Made by a program: the position numbers and the translations under genes
Notes under the pieces: model-generated
Database searches by the model: none
What the model was told of the DNA's origin: nothing
The model's input: only the letters and a program-made list of their open reading frames with translations
In this document: positions 1 to 5,422 of the stretch, one piece after another
Layout of the letters: each line of letters starts with the position of its first letter
Numbering within the stretch: the first letter of the stretch is position 1
Origin: an uncultured Clostridia bacterium
GTDB lineage: Bacteria > Bacillota_A > Clostridia > Oscillospirales > Ruminococcaceae
Direction: 5' to 3'
DNA: 10,506 nucleotides
NCBI GenBank assembly: GCA_947169455.1
Contig: CAMVPV010000013.1
Coordinates: 1 to 10,506, forward strand

Positions 1-1057
1 CGGCGATGTCCTCAACTATCTTCAGATACAGCTTCTTGTCCGGCTTGAAGAACGCGACTTTCAGCCCGAAGCGCTCCGAGAGCGAGCTCAATTCCTCGCG
101 GCTCTCGCCCGCATGGATATCGTCGCCGTCGCGGTCGGAGAATTTCTCGCGGACGAGGTGGCGGCGGTTGCTCGTGACATATATCGCGGTGTTGGGCGTC
201 CGCACGGCGGCGGAGCCTTCGAGCACGGCTTTCAGAGTGCCGAAGCTGTCGTCGTCCGAGGAGAATGTGAGGTCATCTATATATATTATGAATTTCAGCG
301 GATTTTCGGCAATGGCAGATATTATCTCCGGCAGGCTGCGGAGCTGTGCGCGTTTCAGTTCGATGAGCCGCAGTCCCCTGTCGCGGTACTCGTTGACGAC
401 AGCCTTTACGGTGCTGGATTTTCCTGTGCCGGCGTCGCCGTACAGAAGAACGTTCACGGCGGGGCGTCCGTCAAGCAGCGCGAGGGTGTTGTCTATCACC
501 TTCTTGCGCTCGTTTTCGTAGCCGGAAAGCTGCGAAAGGCGCTGCGGGTCGGAGTGCTTCACGGGAACTATGCCGCCCTCTCCGAACATGAATGTGCTGT
601 ATTCCGAGTATATCCCCCAGCCCTCGGTGGATATCCTGTCCATTTTTTCGCGGTAAGCCTTCACGAAATCGACCGAGGATGTCTCCCAGCCGGCCATATA
701 GCCGGTATTTCCGGTCAGGCTGCTGACGATATCGGGGGTTATCTGCGAGAATTTTTCCAGTATGCGGAGCTCCTGCTCCAGCGACTGCCGCATCACGGGC
801 GGGATATCCTCGCCGCGGGCAGTGCGCAGCAGACACGGATTTTCGTCGTTGAGCACCTTTTTCAGCACATAAGCGGTGAAGTCGGTACAGCCAGCTTCGT
901 AAAGCAGCCCCGCAAATCTCCCGCTTGTAAAGAACAGGTTCGCACCTGTGATGATGCTGCGCATCGTGTTGATTATATCGTCCTCGTGGACAAGCCTGCG
1001 GAATATCGCAAGCTCATTCACATCGGAATATTCATTTCCGGCTTGTGCAGACAGCAT
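1..1057 (-). CDS. DUF815-family AAA+ ATP-binding protein (3' end outside window)
   Basis: A reading frame starting at ATG 1057-1055 stays open to the left edge (352 codons visible, C-terminus missing). The start follows an AGAGGTGA ribosome binding site about 6 nt upstream. The first ~200 residues are a helical N-terminal region with no motif I recognise. The P-loop is GDAGTGKS at residues 207-214, preceded by a hydrophobic strand (VNVLLY). Walker B is FIIYIDD at about 256-262. A sensor-1-like segment, YVTSNRRHL, lies near residue 295, followed by an Arg/Asp-rich stretch. The spacing and the 'TSNRRHL' motif are typical of the DUF815 (PF05673) family of stand-alone AAA+ ATPases, whose substrate is not established. 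The protein is probably cytoplasmic, as no signal peptide or membrane segment is seen. It lies directly behind a T-box leader, so expression is probably tied to the charging level of one tRNA. Family call is fairly secure; cellular role unknown. Confidence 0.88.
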   Translation of the reverse strand, partial: MLSAQAGNEYSDVNELAIFRRLVHEDDIINTMRSIITGANLFFTSGRFAGLLYEAGCTDFTAYVLKKVLNDENPCLLRTARGEDIPPVMRQSLEQELRILEKFSQITPDIVSSLTGNTGYMAGWETSSVDFVKAYREKMDRISTEGWGIYSEYSTFMFGEGGIVPVKHSDPQRLSQLSGYENERKKVIDNTLALLDGRPAVNVLLYGDAGTGKSSTVKAVVNEYRDRGLRLIELKRAQLRSLPEIISAIAENPLKFIIYIDDLTFSSDDDSFGTLKAVLEGSAAVRTPNTAIYVTSNRRHLVREKFSDRDGDDIHAGESREELSSLSERFGLKVAFFKPDKKLYLKIVEDIA

Positions 1058-1071
1058 TGATTATCACCTCT

Positions 1072-1345
1072 GAAAAACAAAAAACGCCCCCTGAAATATC
1101 AAGGGACGACAGTTACCGTGTTTCCACCCAGTTTCGCACATTTCCGCAGATGCAGAGATGTACCTCGTATGCTCTGTAACGGGAGCAGACCGCCGTTTAT
1201 TGGACGGGCTCGGAGGCGGTGTCATCTTGTAATGTTCCGTTTTCACGAAACACCGTTCCGTTTGTCCTGCACCGCTCCCAGCCTGTGCGGCGCTCTCTGT
1301 GAGGACAGTAGGAAAAATGCTTCCTCGTCATAGCTTTGGTATATT
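1072..1345 (-). promoter_or_regulatory. T-box riboswitch leader (tRNA-responsive), probable Thr specifier
   Basis: Read on the minus strand, this leader has T-box parts in the right order. The base of Stem I pairs GAGG (1326-1323) with CCUC (1216-1213), followed by the usual GAGC (1211-1208). The upper stem pairs UGUCCU (1307-1302) with AGGACA (1268-1263). It contains the AGAGAG bulge (1298-1293), a distal stem GCGCCGC/GCGGUGC and a GCUG (GNUG-type) apical motif at 1282-1279. Directly above the Stem I base, aligned with the GGC-A-UUCUUGAGC pattern of glyQS leaders, the sequence reads ACC-G-CCUCCGAGC, so the specifier would be ACC (Thr, 1220-1218). The antiterminator has GGG pairing with CCC, the bulge UGGAAAC (1126-1120; consensus UGGNACC) and a small helix ACGG/CUGU. 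A terminator follows. UGGA predicts a partner tRNA with U at position 73. T-box identity is well supported; the specifier is less certain because the 3' side of the specifier region is unusually long. Confidence 0.85.
1079..1108 (-). terminator. T-box intrinsic terminator
   Basis: On the minus strand, CGUCCCU (1108-1102) pairs with AGGGGGCG (1092-1085) with one bulged G across a 9-nt loop, and is followed by six U's (1084-1079). The CCC of the 5' arm is the same segment that pairs with GGG in the T-box antiterminator, so the two structures exclude each other as expected for transcriptional T-box control. The U-tract ends about 9 nt before the ribosome binding site of the DUF815 gene. Confidence 0.8.
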
Positions 1346-1351
1346 ATAAAT

Positions 1352-1380
1352 ATGATAACACGCAAATCACCGAAAGTCAA
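1352..1380 (-). promoter_or_regulatory. sigma-A promoter for the T-box/DUF815 transcript
   Basis: On the minus strand a -35 box TTGACT (1380-1375) and a -10 box TATCAT (1357-1352) are separated by 17 nt. The predicted start lies near 1345, about 20 nt before Stem I of the T-box, so the whole riboswitch is included in the transcript. Divergent from the rny promoter about 120 bp away. Confidence 0.65.
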
Positions 1381-1497
1381 TCGGACGAATTCACAGAAAC
1401 AGCGCAGCTTTTCCGCGTGATGCCGTGCATTATGCGCAATCAGCGATACTGCAGCACGGAAAGAAAATGAAATTTTGAGAAATATAGAAAAAACACC

Positions 1498-1526
1498 TTG
1501 ACAAAGCATATCAAATATAGTAGAAT
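1498..1526 (+). promoter_or_regulatory. sigma-A promoter upstream of rny
   Basis: A perfect -35 box TTGACA (1498-1503), a 17-nt spacer and a -10 box TAGAAT (1521-1526) form a near-consensus vegetative promoter. The predicted start near 1533 gives an rny leader of about 305 nt. No other gene lies between, so rny is the obvious target. Confidence 0.75.
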
Positions 1527-1532
1527 AAAATT

Positions 1533-1838
1533 ATGACTGCAATATATATGTTTATTTTATAGATTGCTGATTTATTTTAATGCTTCTATGCTTTAATGCA
1601 GAATAGAAGATCGACATATTTTTATATTTATAGATTTACTCTATATGACCGCTCACGGCTCTTCGCAGGTCAGGCACGATATCTGCACATCCCGCGCCCT
1701 TGCCGGAGCGCTTTTATACACAGGGCATACGCCCGGTTTATTGTATTAAAATATAATATCTTTTATTCCGCCTTGCAAGAAGCAATTTCCCGCCCCGATA
1801 TGCGGGTACATTGAATTTACAAGGAGGTATAAGGAACA
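1533..1838 (+). other. Long 5' leader of rny, with hairpins; no gene seen
   Basis: The stretch between the predicted start and the rny ATG has an AT-rich first half, then a GC-richer block. It contains a short stem GCGC (1694-1697) pairing with GCGC (1708-1711), extendable by CC/GG, directly followed by TTTT (1712-1715), which resembles a weak intrinsic terminator. A small hairpin GGGC-ATAC-GCCC follows at 1723-1734. A TATAAT at 1752-1757 has no convincing -35 box. The octamer TTTAATGC occurs twice (1576-1583 and 1592-1599). A 72-codon ORF here (1596-1814) has no ribosome binding site and no recognisable content. I match no known riboswitch class, and any regulatory role is inference. Confidence 0.35.
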
Positions 1839-3395
1839 ATGCCAACGATCATTGCCGCTGTAATCGCATTTGTCGTTGCTGCTGCGGTGTCCGGGTTCAT
1901 TTTCTTCCGCGTGGGCATAGCTTACCGCAAGGCTCAGGCTGAGGCTGCCGTCGGTTCCGCCGAAAAAGAGGCTGAACGCATCATCGAAGCCGCCAGGGAA
2001 GAAGCCGAGAGCAAGAAGAAGATCGCTCTGGTAGAAGCCAAGGACGAGATCCATAAGAGCCGCACAGAGCTCGAAAAAGAGATCAAGGACCGCCGCGCCG
2101 AACTCTCCCGCCAGGAACGCAGAGTTCAGCAGAAAGAGGAAAACCTCGACCGCAAGACCGACAATATCGAGAAAAAGGACGAGCAGCTCCAGAAAAAGCT
2201 CAGGAACGCGGATGAAAAGCTCGAAGAAGCCGAGAAGATACGCCGCTCACAGCTCGATACGCTCGAAAAGATCTCTCAGTTCACCATGGAGCAGGCTAAG
2301 GAACACCTGCTGACAATGCTCGAAAATGACCTCGTCCATGAAAAGGCGCTGAAGATACAGCAGTATGAACAGCAGCTAAAGGACGAATGTGAGGATAAGG
2401 CACGCGATCTCATCTCGCTCGCAATATCCAAATGTGCGGCTGAACAGGTCGCAGAGACCGCCGTTTCCGTTGTGGCGCTCCCCAACGATGAGATGAAGGG
2501 ACGCATCATCGGACGCGAAGGACGCAACATCAGAACTCTTGAAACACTCACCGGCGTCGAGCTCATCATCGACGACACACCCGAAGCGATAACACTTTCC
2601 TGCTTCGACCCGACCCGCCGCGAGATAGCAAGGCTCGCACTCGAAAAGCTCATAGCCGACGGACGCATACATCCCTCGCGCATTGAGGAAATGGTAGAAA
2701 AAGCCAAGCGCGAGGTCGAGCACAAGATCAAGCAGGAGGGCGAACGCGCTGTACTCGAAACCAACGTCCACGGCATCAATCACGAGCTCGTGAAGCTGCT
2801 CGGACGCCTCAGATACCGTACATCCTACCGTCAGAACGTGCTCACCCATTCGATAGAGGTCGCTCACCTTGCAGGCATCATGGCTTCTGAGCTCGGCGTC
2901 GATGCGAACCTCGCAAGGCGCGCGGGTCTTCTCCATGATATCGGAAAGGCTCTCAGCTACGAGATCGAAGGCTCTCATGTACAGATAGGCGTCGATGTGT
3001 GCCGCAAGTACAAGGAGAGCGCTGAGGTCATCCACGCGATAGAAGCTCACCACGGCGACGTTGAGATAAAGACCGTAACGGCTGCCCTCGTACAGGCAGC
3101 GGACGCTATCTCCGCAGCAAGACCCGGCGCGAGAAGCGAGAATTACGAGAACTACATCAAGCGTCTCCAGAAGCTCGAAGAGATATGCTCCTCCTACGAC
3201 GGAGTTGAGAAGTCCTTTGCTATACAGGCAGGACGCGAGGTGCGCATAATGGTCGTTCCCGAGCAGATCAACGATGAGAAGATGGTCATCGTCGCAAGGG
3301 AGATAGCCAAGAAGATCGAGAACGAGATGGAATATCCCGGTCAGATAAAGGTACACCTCATAAGGGAAAGCAGAGTTACCGAATACGCAAAATGA
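1839..3395 (+). CDS. rny: Ribonuclease Y
   Basis: RNase Y is the membrane-anchored endoribonuclease that initiates bulk mRNA decay in Firmicutes, scaffolding the degradosome-like complex at the inner membrane face. The 518-residue length is typical. Residues 1-25 form an N-terminal membrane anchor. Residues ~30-200 are a long charged coiled coil rich in Glu/Lys/Arg. A KH RNA-binding domain follows, with [12 protein letters not shown] beginning at residue 221. The HD phosphohydrolase domain has THS at 336-338, the metal-binding pair HD at 366-367 in LLHDIGKA, and HH at 404-405. The C-terminus has the family's [20 protein letters not shown] ending. The ATG follows AAGGAGGT (1821-1828) with 10-nt spacing. 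It has its own promoter and terminator, so it is probably monocistronic. No missing catalytic residues seen. Confidence 0.97.
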   Translation: MPTIIAAVIAFVVAAAVSGFIFFRVGIAYRKAQAEAAVGSAEKEAERIIEAAREEAESKKKIALVEAKDEIHKSRTELEKEIKDRRAELSRQERRVQQKEENLDRKTDNIEKKDEQLQKKLRNADEKLEEAEKIRRSQLDTLEKISQFTMEQAKEHLLTMLENDLVHEKALKIQQYEQQLKDECEDKARDLISLAISKCAAEQVAETAVSVVALPNDEMKGRIIGREGRNIRTLETLTGVELIIDDTPEAITLSCFDPTRREIARLALEKLIADGRIHPSRIEEMVEKAKREVEHKIKQEGERAVLETNVHGINHELVKLLGRLRYRTSYRQNVLTHSIEVAHLAGIMASELGVDANLARRAGLLHDIGKALSYEIEGSHVQIGVDVCRKYKESAEVIHAIEAHHGDVEIKTVTAALVQAADAISAARPGARSENYENYIKRLQKLEEICSSYDGVEKSFAIQAGREVRIMVVPEQINDEKMVIVAREIAKKIENEMEYPGQIKVHLIRESRVTEYAK

Positions 3396-3399
3396 TATC

Positions 3400-3435
3400 A
3401 TGCGCAGGCTGCCGCGGCGGTCTGCGCATATTTTT
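3400..3435 (+). terminator. Intrinsic terminator after rny
   Basis: ATGCGCAG (3400-3407) pairs perfectly with CTGCGCAT (3422-3429) around a GC-rich loop, followed by A and five T's (3431-3435). It sits 4 nt after the rny stop codon and separates rny from yabP. Confidence 0.85.
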
Positions 3436-3437
3436 GT

Positions 3438-3475
3438 CCCCGCAGGAATATGATATATCTATAAACGATGCGGGG
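3438..3475 (+). promoter_or_regulatory. Inverted repeat masking the yabP ribosome binding site
   Basis: CCCCGCA (3438-3444) and TGCGGGG (3469-3475) are perfect complements separated by 24 AT-rich nt. The right arm overlaps the Shine-Dalgarno run GGGGGG (3472-3477) that lies 6 nt before the TTG start of yabP, so the folded RNA would hide it. Seen directly; a translational control role is inference. Confidence 0.4.
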
Positions 3476-3483
3476 GGATAATA

Positions 3484-3750
3484 TTGGAAAACCGGATCCA
3501 CAGCATGATCGCGGAGGACAGACGGAAGATATCGCTTTCGGGCGTTATCGACGTCGAGCGCTTCGATGAGAATATCATTATAATGTCAACGTCCGCGGGC
3601 AGGCTCGTCATAAAAGGAAAAAACCTCAGCGTAAGCGGGCTGGATACCGAAAACGGCGAGCTGACGCTCAGCGGCGATGCAGACTCCTTCACCTACGGCG
3701 ACAGGGATATCCAGCCCGGCAGCAGCTTTTTCTCAAGGTTATTCAGATAG
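3484..3750 (+). CDS. yabP: Sporulation protein YabP (YabP/YqfC family)
   Basis: An 88-residue protein of the YabP/YqfC family, needed for normal spore cortex formation in Bacillus. The middle shows the family pattern: a 'ISLSGVIDVERFDENIIIM' segment at about 16-34, then a short basic strand 'LVIKGKNLSVSGLD' and a 'ELTLSGDADSFTYG' stretch, giving a small beta-rich soluble fold with no signal peptide or membrane segment. The start is TTG at 3484, 6 nt after GGGGGG; no ATG or GTG in frame fits better. The gene is followed 8 nt later by yabQ, and the yabP-yabQ-divIC-yabR order matches the B. subtilis locus. In Bacillus the pair belongs to the mother-cell sigma-E regulon; I do not see a clear sigma-E promoter here. 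YabO (RqcP), which often precedes yabP, is not present upstream; rny occupies that place. Confidence 0.85.
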   Translation: MENRIHSMIAEDRRKISLSGVIDVERFDENIIIMSTSAGRLVIKGKNLSVSGLDTENGELTLSGDADSFTYGDRDIQPGSSFFSRLFR

Positions 3751-3758
3751 GAGCATAT

Positions 3759-4262
3759 ATGGCAGGCGGTGTACCCGAAACATTCTTTTCATCGGGGGAA
3801 CAGGCGGCGCTGTTCCTCGGTTCTGTCCTGCTCGGAGCAGTGCTCGGGGCAGTGTTCGATGTATTCCGCGTCATACGGATAATATTCCCCTGCGCACGGA
3901 AAAAAACCGCCGTCATGATCTGCGATATCATATATATGCTGATATCCGGTGCGGCGGTGTTCTTTTATGCGGCGGTGTACGGACGCGCCGAGGTGCGCTT
4001 CTTCTTCGCGGCGGGGGCTTTTCTCGGGGCAGTCCTGTTCTCGGTGACCGCCGGCAGCGTGATCACCTCTGCCGCACGGCACTGCCGTGACGCTGTACGG
4101 AAAGCACTCTACGGACTTTATGAACGCTTAGTGATGCCGATACGAGATAAAATTTGCTTAAAATGCATGAAAATAAAAGATAAATTTGTGAAATGCTCCA
4201 AAATGAGCAGTGCAAAGCGTAAAAAATCAAAAAATCTCTTGAAAAGCAGTCCGCAGATGTAG
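3759..4262 (+). CDS. yabQ: Spore cortex biosynthesis membrane protein YabQ
   Basis: A 167-residue membrane protein matching YabQ, which in Bacillus is made in the mother cell, sits in the outer forespore membrane and is required for cortex formation. Three hydrophobic segments are visible at about residues 15-40 (with the family-typical 'GAVFDVFRVIR' at its end), 50-70 and 77-103. The remaining C-terminus is a basic tail very rich in Lys, Ser and Met. The ATG follows AGGAG (TAGGAGCATAT-ATG). The last ~120 nt are distinctly more AT-rich than the rest of the gene, and they contain the -35 box of the next promoter. The stop codon TAG overlaps the spacer/-10 junction of that promoter. Operon partner of yabP (8-nt gap). 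Confidence 0.85.
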   Translation: MAGGVPETFFSSGEQAALFLGSVLLGAVLGAVFDVFRVIRIIFPCARKKTAVMICDIIYMLISGAAVFFYAAVYGRAEVRFFFAAGAFLGAVLFSVTAGSVITSAARHCRDAVRKALYGLYERLVMPIRDKICLKCMKIKDKFVKCSKMSSAKRKKSKNLLKSSPQM

Positions 4263-4268
4263 TATAAT
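4239..4268 (+). promoter_or_regulatory. sigma-A promoter for divIC inside the end of yabQ
   Basis: TTGAAA (4239-4244) and a perfect TATAAT (4263-4268) are separated by 18 nt. The -35 box lies in the yabQ coding sequence and the -10 box begins just after its stop codon. The predicted start near 4275 leaves a leader of about 110 nt before divIC. It would uncouple essential divIC expression from sporulation-specific yabPQ. Confidence 0.6.
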
Positions 4269-4280
4269 ATAAAGGCTAAG

Positions 4281-4403
4281 ATGCATAATAGTATGTCCGC
4301 ACAGATGATAAAGCCCGGCGGATATACCCAGATAGACAAAGACGCATCGGACACGAAAGAGAGATCCAACAAAAGAGGTGGCTGTTTTGGCGAAAAATGC
4401 TAA
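4281..4403 (+). CDS. Small ORF (40 codons) overlapping the start of divIC, uncertain
   Basis: An ATG at 4281 preceded by AAAGG (4271-4275, 5-nt spacing) opens a frame of 40 codons ending in TAA at 4401-4403, 17 nt inside divIC. The predicted product is hydrophilic, beginning MHNSMSAQMIKPGGYTQ and ending KRGGCFGEKC, with two cysteines near the end. It matches nothing I know. If the promoter at 4239-4268 is used, the RNA would begin at or just after the AAAGG, so good initiation would need read-through transcription from yabPQ. It could be a leader peptide coupling translation to divIC, the remnant of a longer divIC N-terminus, or chance. Confidence 0.28.
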   Translation: MHNSMSAQMIKPGGYTQIDKDASDTKERSNKRGGCFGEKC

Positions 4404-4731
4404 GCAGGAGCGAATAGCTCACGGCGGCTATAAGCTTAAAAAAGAAAAAAAGCCTAACCCCGTGCTGAAGCTTTTCATGCTCGCTGCTGCGATAGCAGGA
4501 GCGTGCTACTGTGCTTTTTCGATAGTGAGCGACAGGGTGGATATCGCCGAAAAGCAGGAGGTGCTCCGTCAGCTCCGTCAGCAGGAAGAAGAACTCCGCG
4601 CTGAGAACGCCGGCTATGAGAGCATCATCGGTGAAGAGGACGAAAGGGCATATATGGAGCGCATCGCTACCGAGGTGCTCGGATATGCGTACCCATCCGA
4701 AAGGCGCTTCTACGATACAACGCGCAGCTGA
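4387..4731 (+). CDS. divIC: Cell division protein DivIC (FtsB-like septum formation initiator)
   Basis: A 114-residue bitopic membrane protein of the DivIC/FtsB family, which forms a complex with FtsL and DivIB at the division septum. Residues 1-24 are a basic cytoplasmic tail, 26-47 a single membrane segment, 50-80 an extracytoplasmic coiled coil with a Leu/Glu/Gln heptad-like pattern, and 88-104 the conserved end 'ERIATEVLGYAYPSE'. The TTG at 4387 is chosen because AGAGG lies 8 nt before it. A GTG at 4378 is in frame (117 residues) but overlaps that ribosome binding site. The position between yabQ and yabR is the same as in B. subtilis. A promoter just upstream suggests vegetative expression. 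Confidence 0.88.
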   Translation: MAKNAKQERIAHGGYKLKKEKKPNPVLKLFMLAAAIAGACYCAFSIVSDRVDIAEKQEVLRQLRQQEEELRAENAGYESIIGEEDERAYMERIATEVLGYAYPSERRFYDTTRS

Positions 4732-4772
4732 TAAGCTTCTATCGCAGTATGTTTTTTATATATACATAATAA

Positions 4773-4788
4773 ACGGCTGATCTGCCGT
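4773..4788 (+). other. Small hairpin between divIC and the S1-domain gene
   Basis: ACGGC (4773-4777) pairs with GCCGT (4784-4788) across a 6-nt loop. The downstream sequence is A-rich first and only later T-rich (TTAATTTTTT near 4800-4809), so it is at best a weak terminator or a processing site. Confidence 0.3.
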
Positions 4789-4835
4789 AAAATATTATTT
4801 TAATTTTTTCATTTCAGGAGGATAATGGGATCTTT

Positions 4836-5297
4836 ATGCAGCCGGAGGCAGGAAAAATTTACGAGGGCAAAGTGACGGGGATCACTAAATTCGGAGCATT
4901 TGTCGAGCTTGAGCCCGGCGTTACCGGTATGGTACATATATCGGAGGTTGCCAACACATTCGTCAATGAGATAAAGGATCACCTTACTGTCGGTCAGACG
5001 GTGAAGGTAAAGGTGCTTTCCGCCGGTGACGACGGCAAGATATCGCTTTCCGTCAAAAAGGCGGCTGAACCGCCCGCTTCCGCAAGAAATCAGGACAGAC
5101 CGCGCGGCGCGGGGAACTTCCGCGACGACCGCCGCAGAGGGGGCAGACCCGCAGGACAGGAAAACAAGGCTCCCGCTACGCCGGAGGCTGCCTTTGAGGA
5201 TATGCTCAGCAAGTTCAAGCAGCGCTCGGACGAGAGAATGGGCGATATCAAGAAGAATATGGACAGCAAGCGCCGCAATACCTCCCGCCGCAGATAA
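4836..5297 (+). CDS. yabR: S1-domain RNA-binding protein, YabR-like
   Basis: A 153-residue protein with one S1 (OB-fold) RNA-binding domain at residues 1-72, showing 'GKIYEGKVTGITKFGAFVEL', 'GMVHISEVA' and 'GKISLSVKKA', as in B. subtilis YabR/general stress protein 13. Such proteins associate with RNA or ribosomes; the exact role here is not known. The rest is a low-complexity Arg/Gly/Asp tail (about 78-110) followed by a predicted helical basic end (SKFKQRSDERM to the terminal RRR). ATG 4836 agrees with the family N-terminus, but the AGGAGG at 4816-4821 lies 14 nt away, further than usual, and the ATG at 4825 is out of frame. It completes the conserved yabP-yabQ-divIC-yabR block and is followed by a hairpin-rich terminator region. 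Confidence 0.88.
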   Translation: MQPEAGKIYEGKVTGITKFGAFVELEPGVTGMVHISEVANTFVNEIKDHLTVGQTVKVKVLSAGDDGKISLSVKKAAEPPASARNQDRPRGAGNFRDDRRRGGRPAGQENKAPATPEAAFEDMLSKFKQRSDERMGDIKKNMDSKRRNTSRRR

Positions 5298-5312
5298 ATA
5301 ACGTGCATTTCT

Positions 5313-5340
5313 CCCGCATCTGTCTCCGGACAGCTGCGGG
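5313..5340. repeat. Two-part hairpin at the end of the yabR transcript
   Basis: CCCGCA (5313-5318) pairs with TGCGGG (5335-5340), and inside it TGTC (5321-5324) pairs with GACA (5329-5332). No T-run follows on either strand, so it is not a standard terminator alone. Its right arm also complements the left arm of the next hairpin. Confidence 0.5.
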
Positions 5341-5375
5341 TATCGGTTTGCTATGCCGCCCCATAAAAACAATGA

Positions 5376-5414
5376 CCCCCGCAGCCGGTCACGAAAACGG
5401 CTGCGGGGGCTTTC
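5376..5414. terminator. Bidirectional terminator between convergent yabR and cheW
   Basis: A perfect 11-bp stem, CCCCCGCAGCC (5376-5386) with GGCTGCGGGGG (5399-5409), encloses a 12-nt loop. On the plus strand it is followed by CTTTC. On the minus strand it is followed by TCATTGTTTTTA. It lies between the 3' ends of the plus-strand yabR and the minus-strand chemotaxis operon and probably serves both. Confidence 0.85.
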
Positions 5415-5422
5415 TGCTTATT

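Noticed and set aside
113..1060. Long plus-strand open frame (315 codons) opposite the ATPase
   Set aside because: The minus-strand frame contains clear Walker A, Walker B and DUF815 motifs, a ribosome binding site and a leader. The plus-strand product has no recognisable domain.
1118..1333. Plus-strand 71-codon frame antisense to the T-box
   Set aside because: It is explained as the complement of a structured RNA, with no ribosome binding site.
1423..1459. Inverted repeat CCGTGC/GCACGG between the divergent promoters as an operator
   Set aside because: Only 6 bp with a 25-nt gap and no match to a known operator; could be chance.
1064..1509. Two minus-strand open frames (60 and 88 codons) in the T-box region
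   Set aside because: They overlap the T-box structure and promoter, and lack convincing ribosome binding sites or protein-like content.
1596..1814. 72-codon frame in the rny leader as an upstream gene
   Set aside because: No Shine-Dalgarno sequence, composition skewed by AT-rich DNA, no similarity I can name.
2376..3401. Minus-strand 341-codon frame opposite rny
   Set aside because: Shadow of the strongly conserved RNase Y frame; product has no domain pattern.
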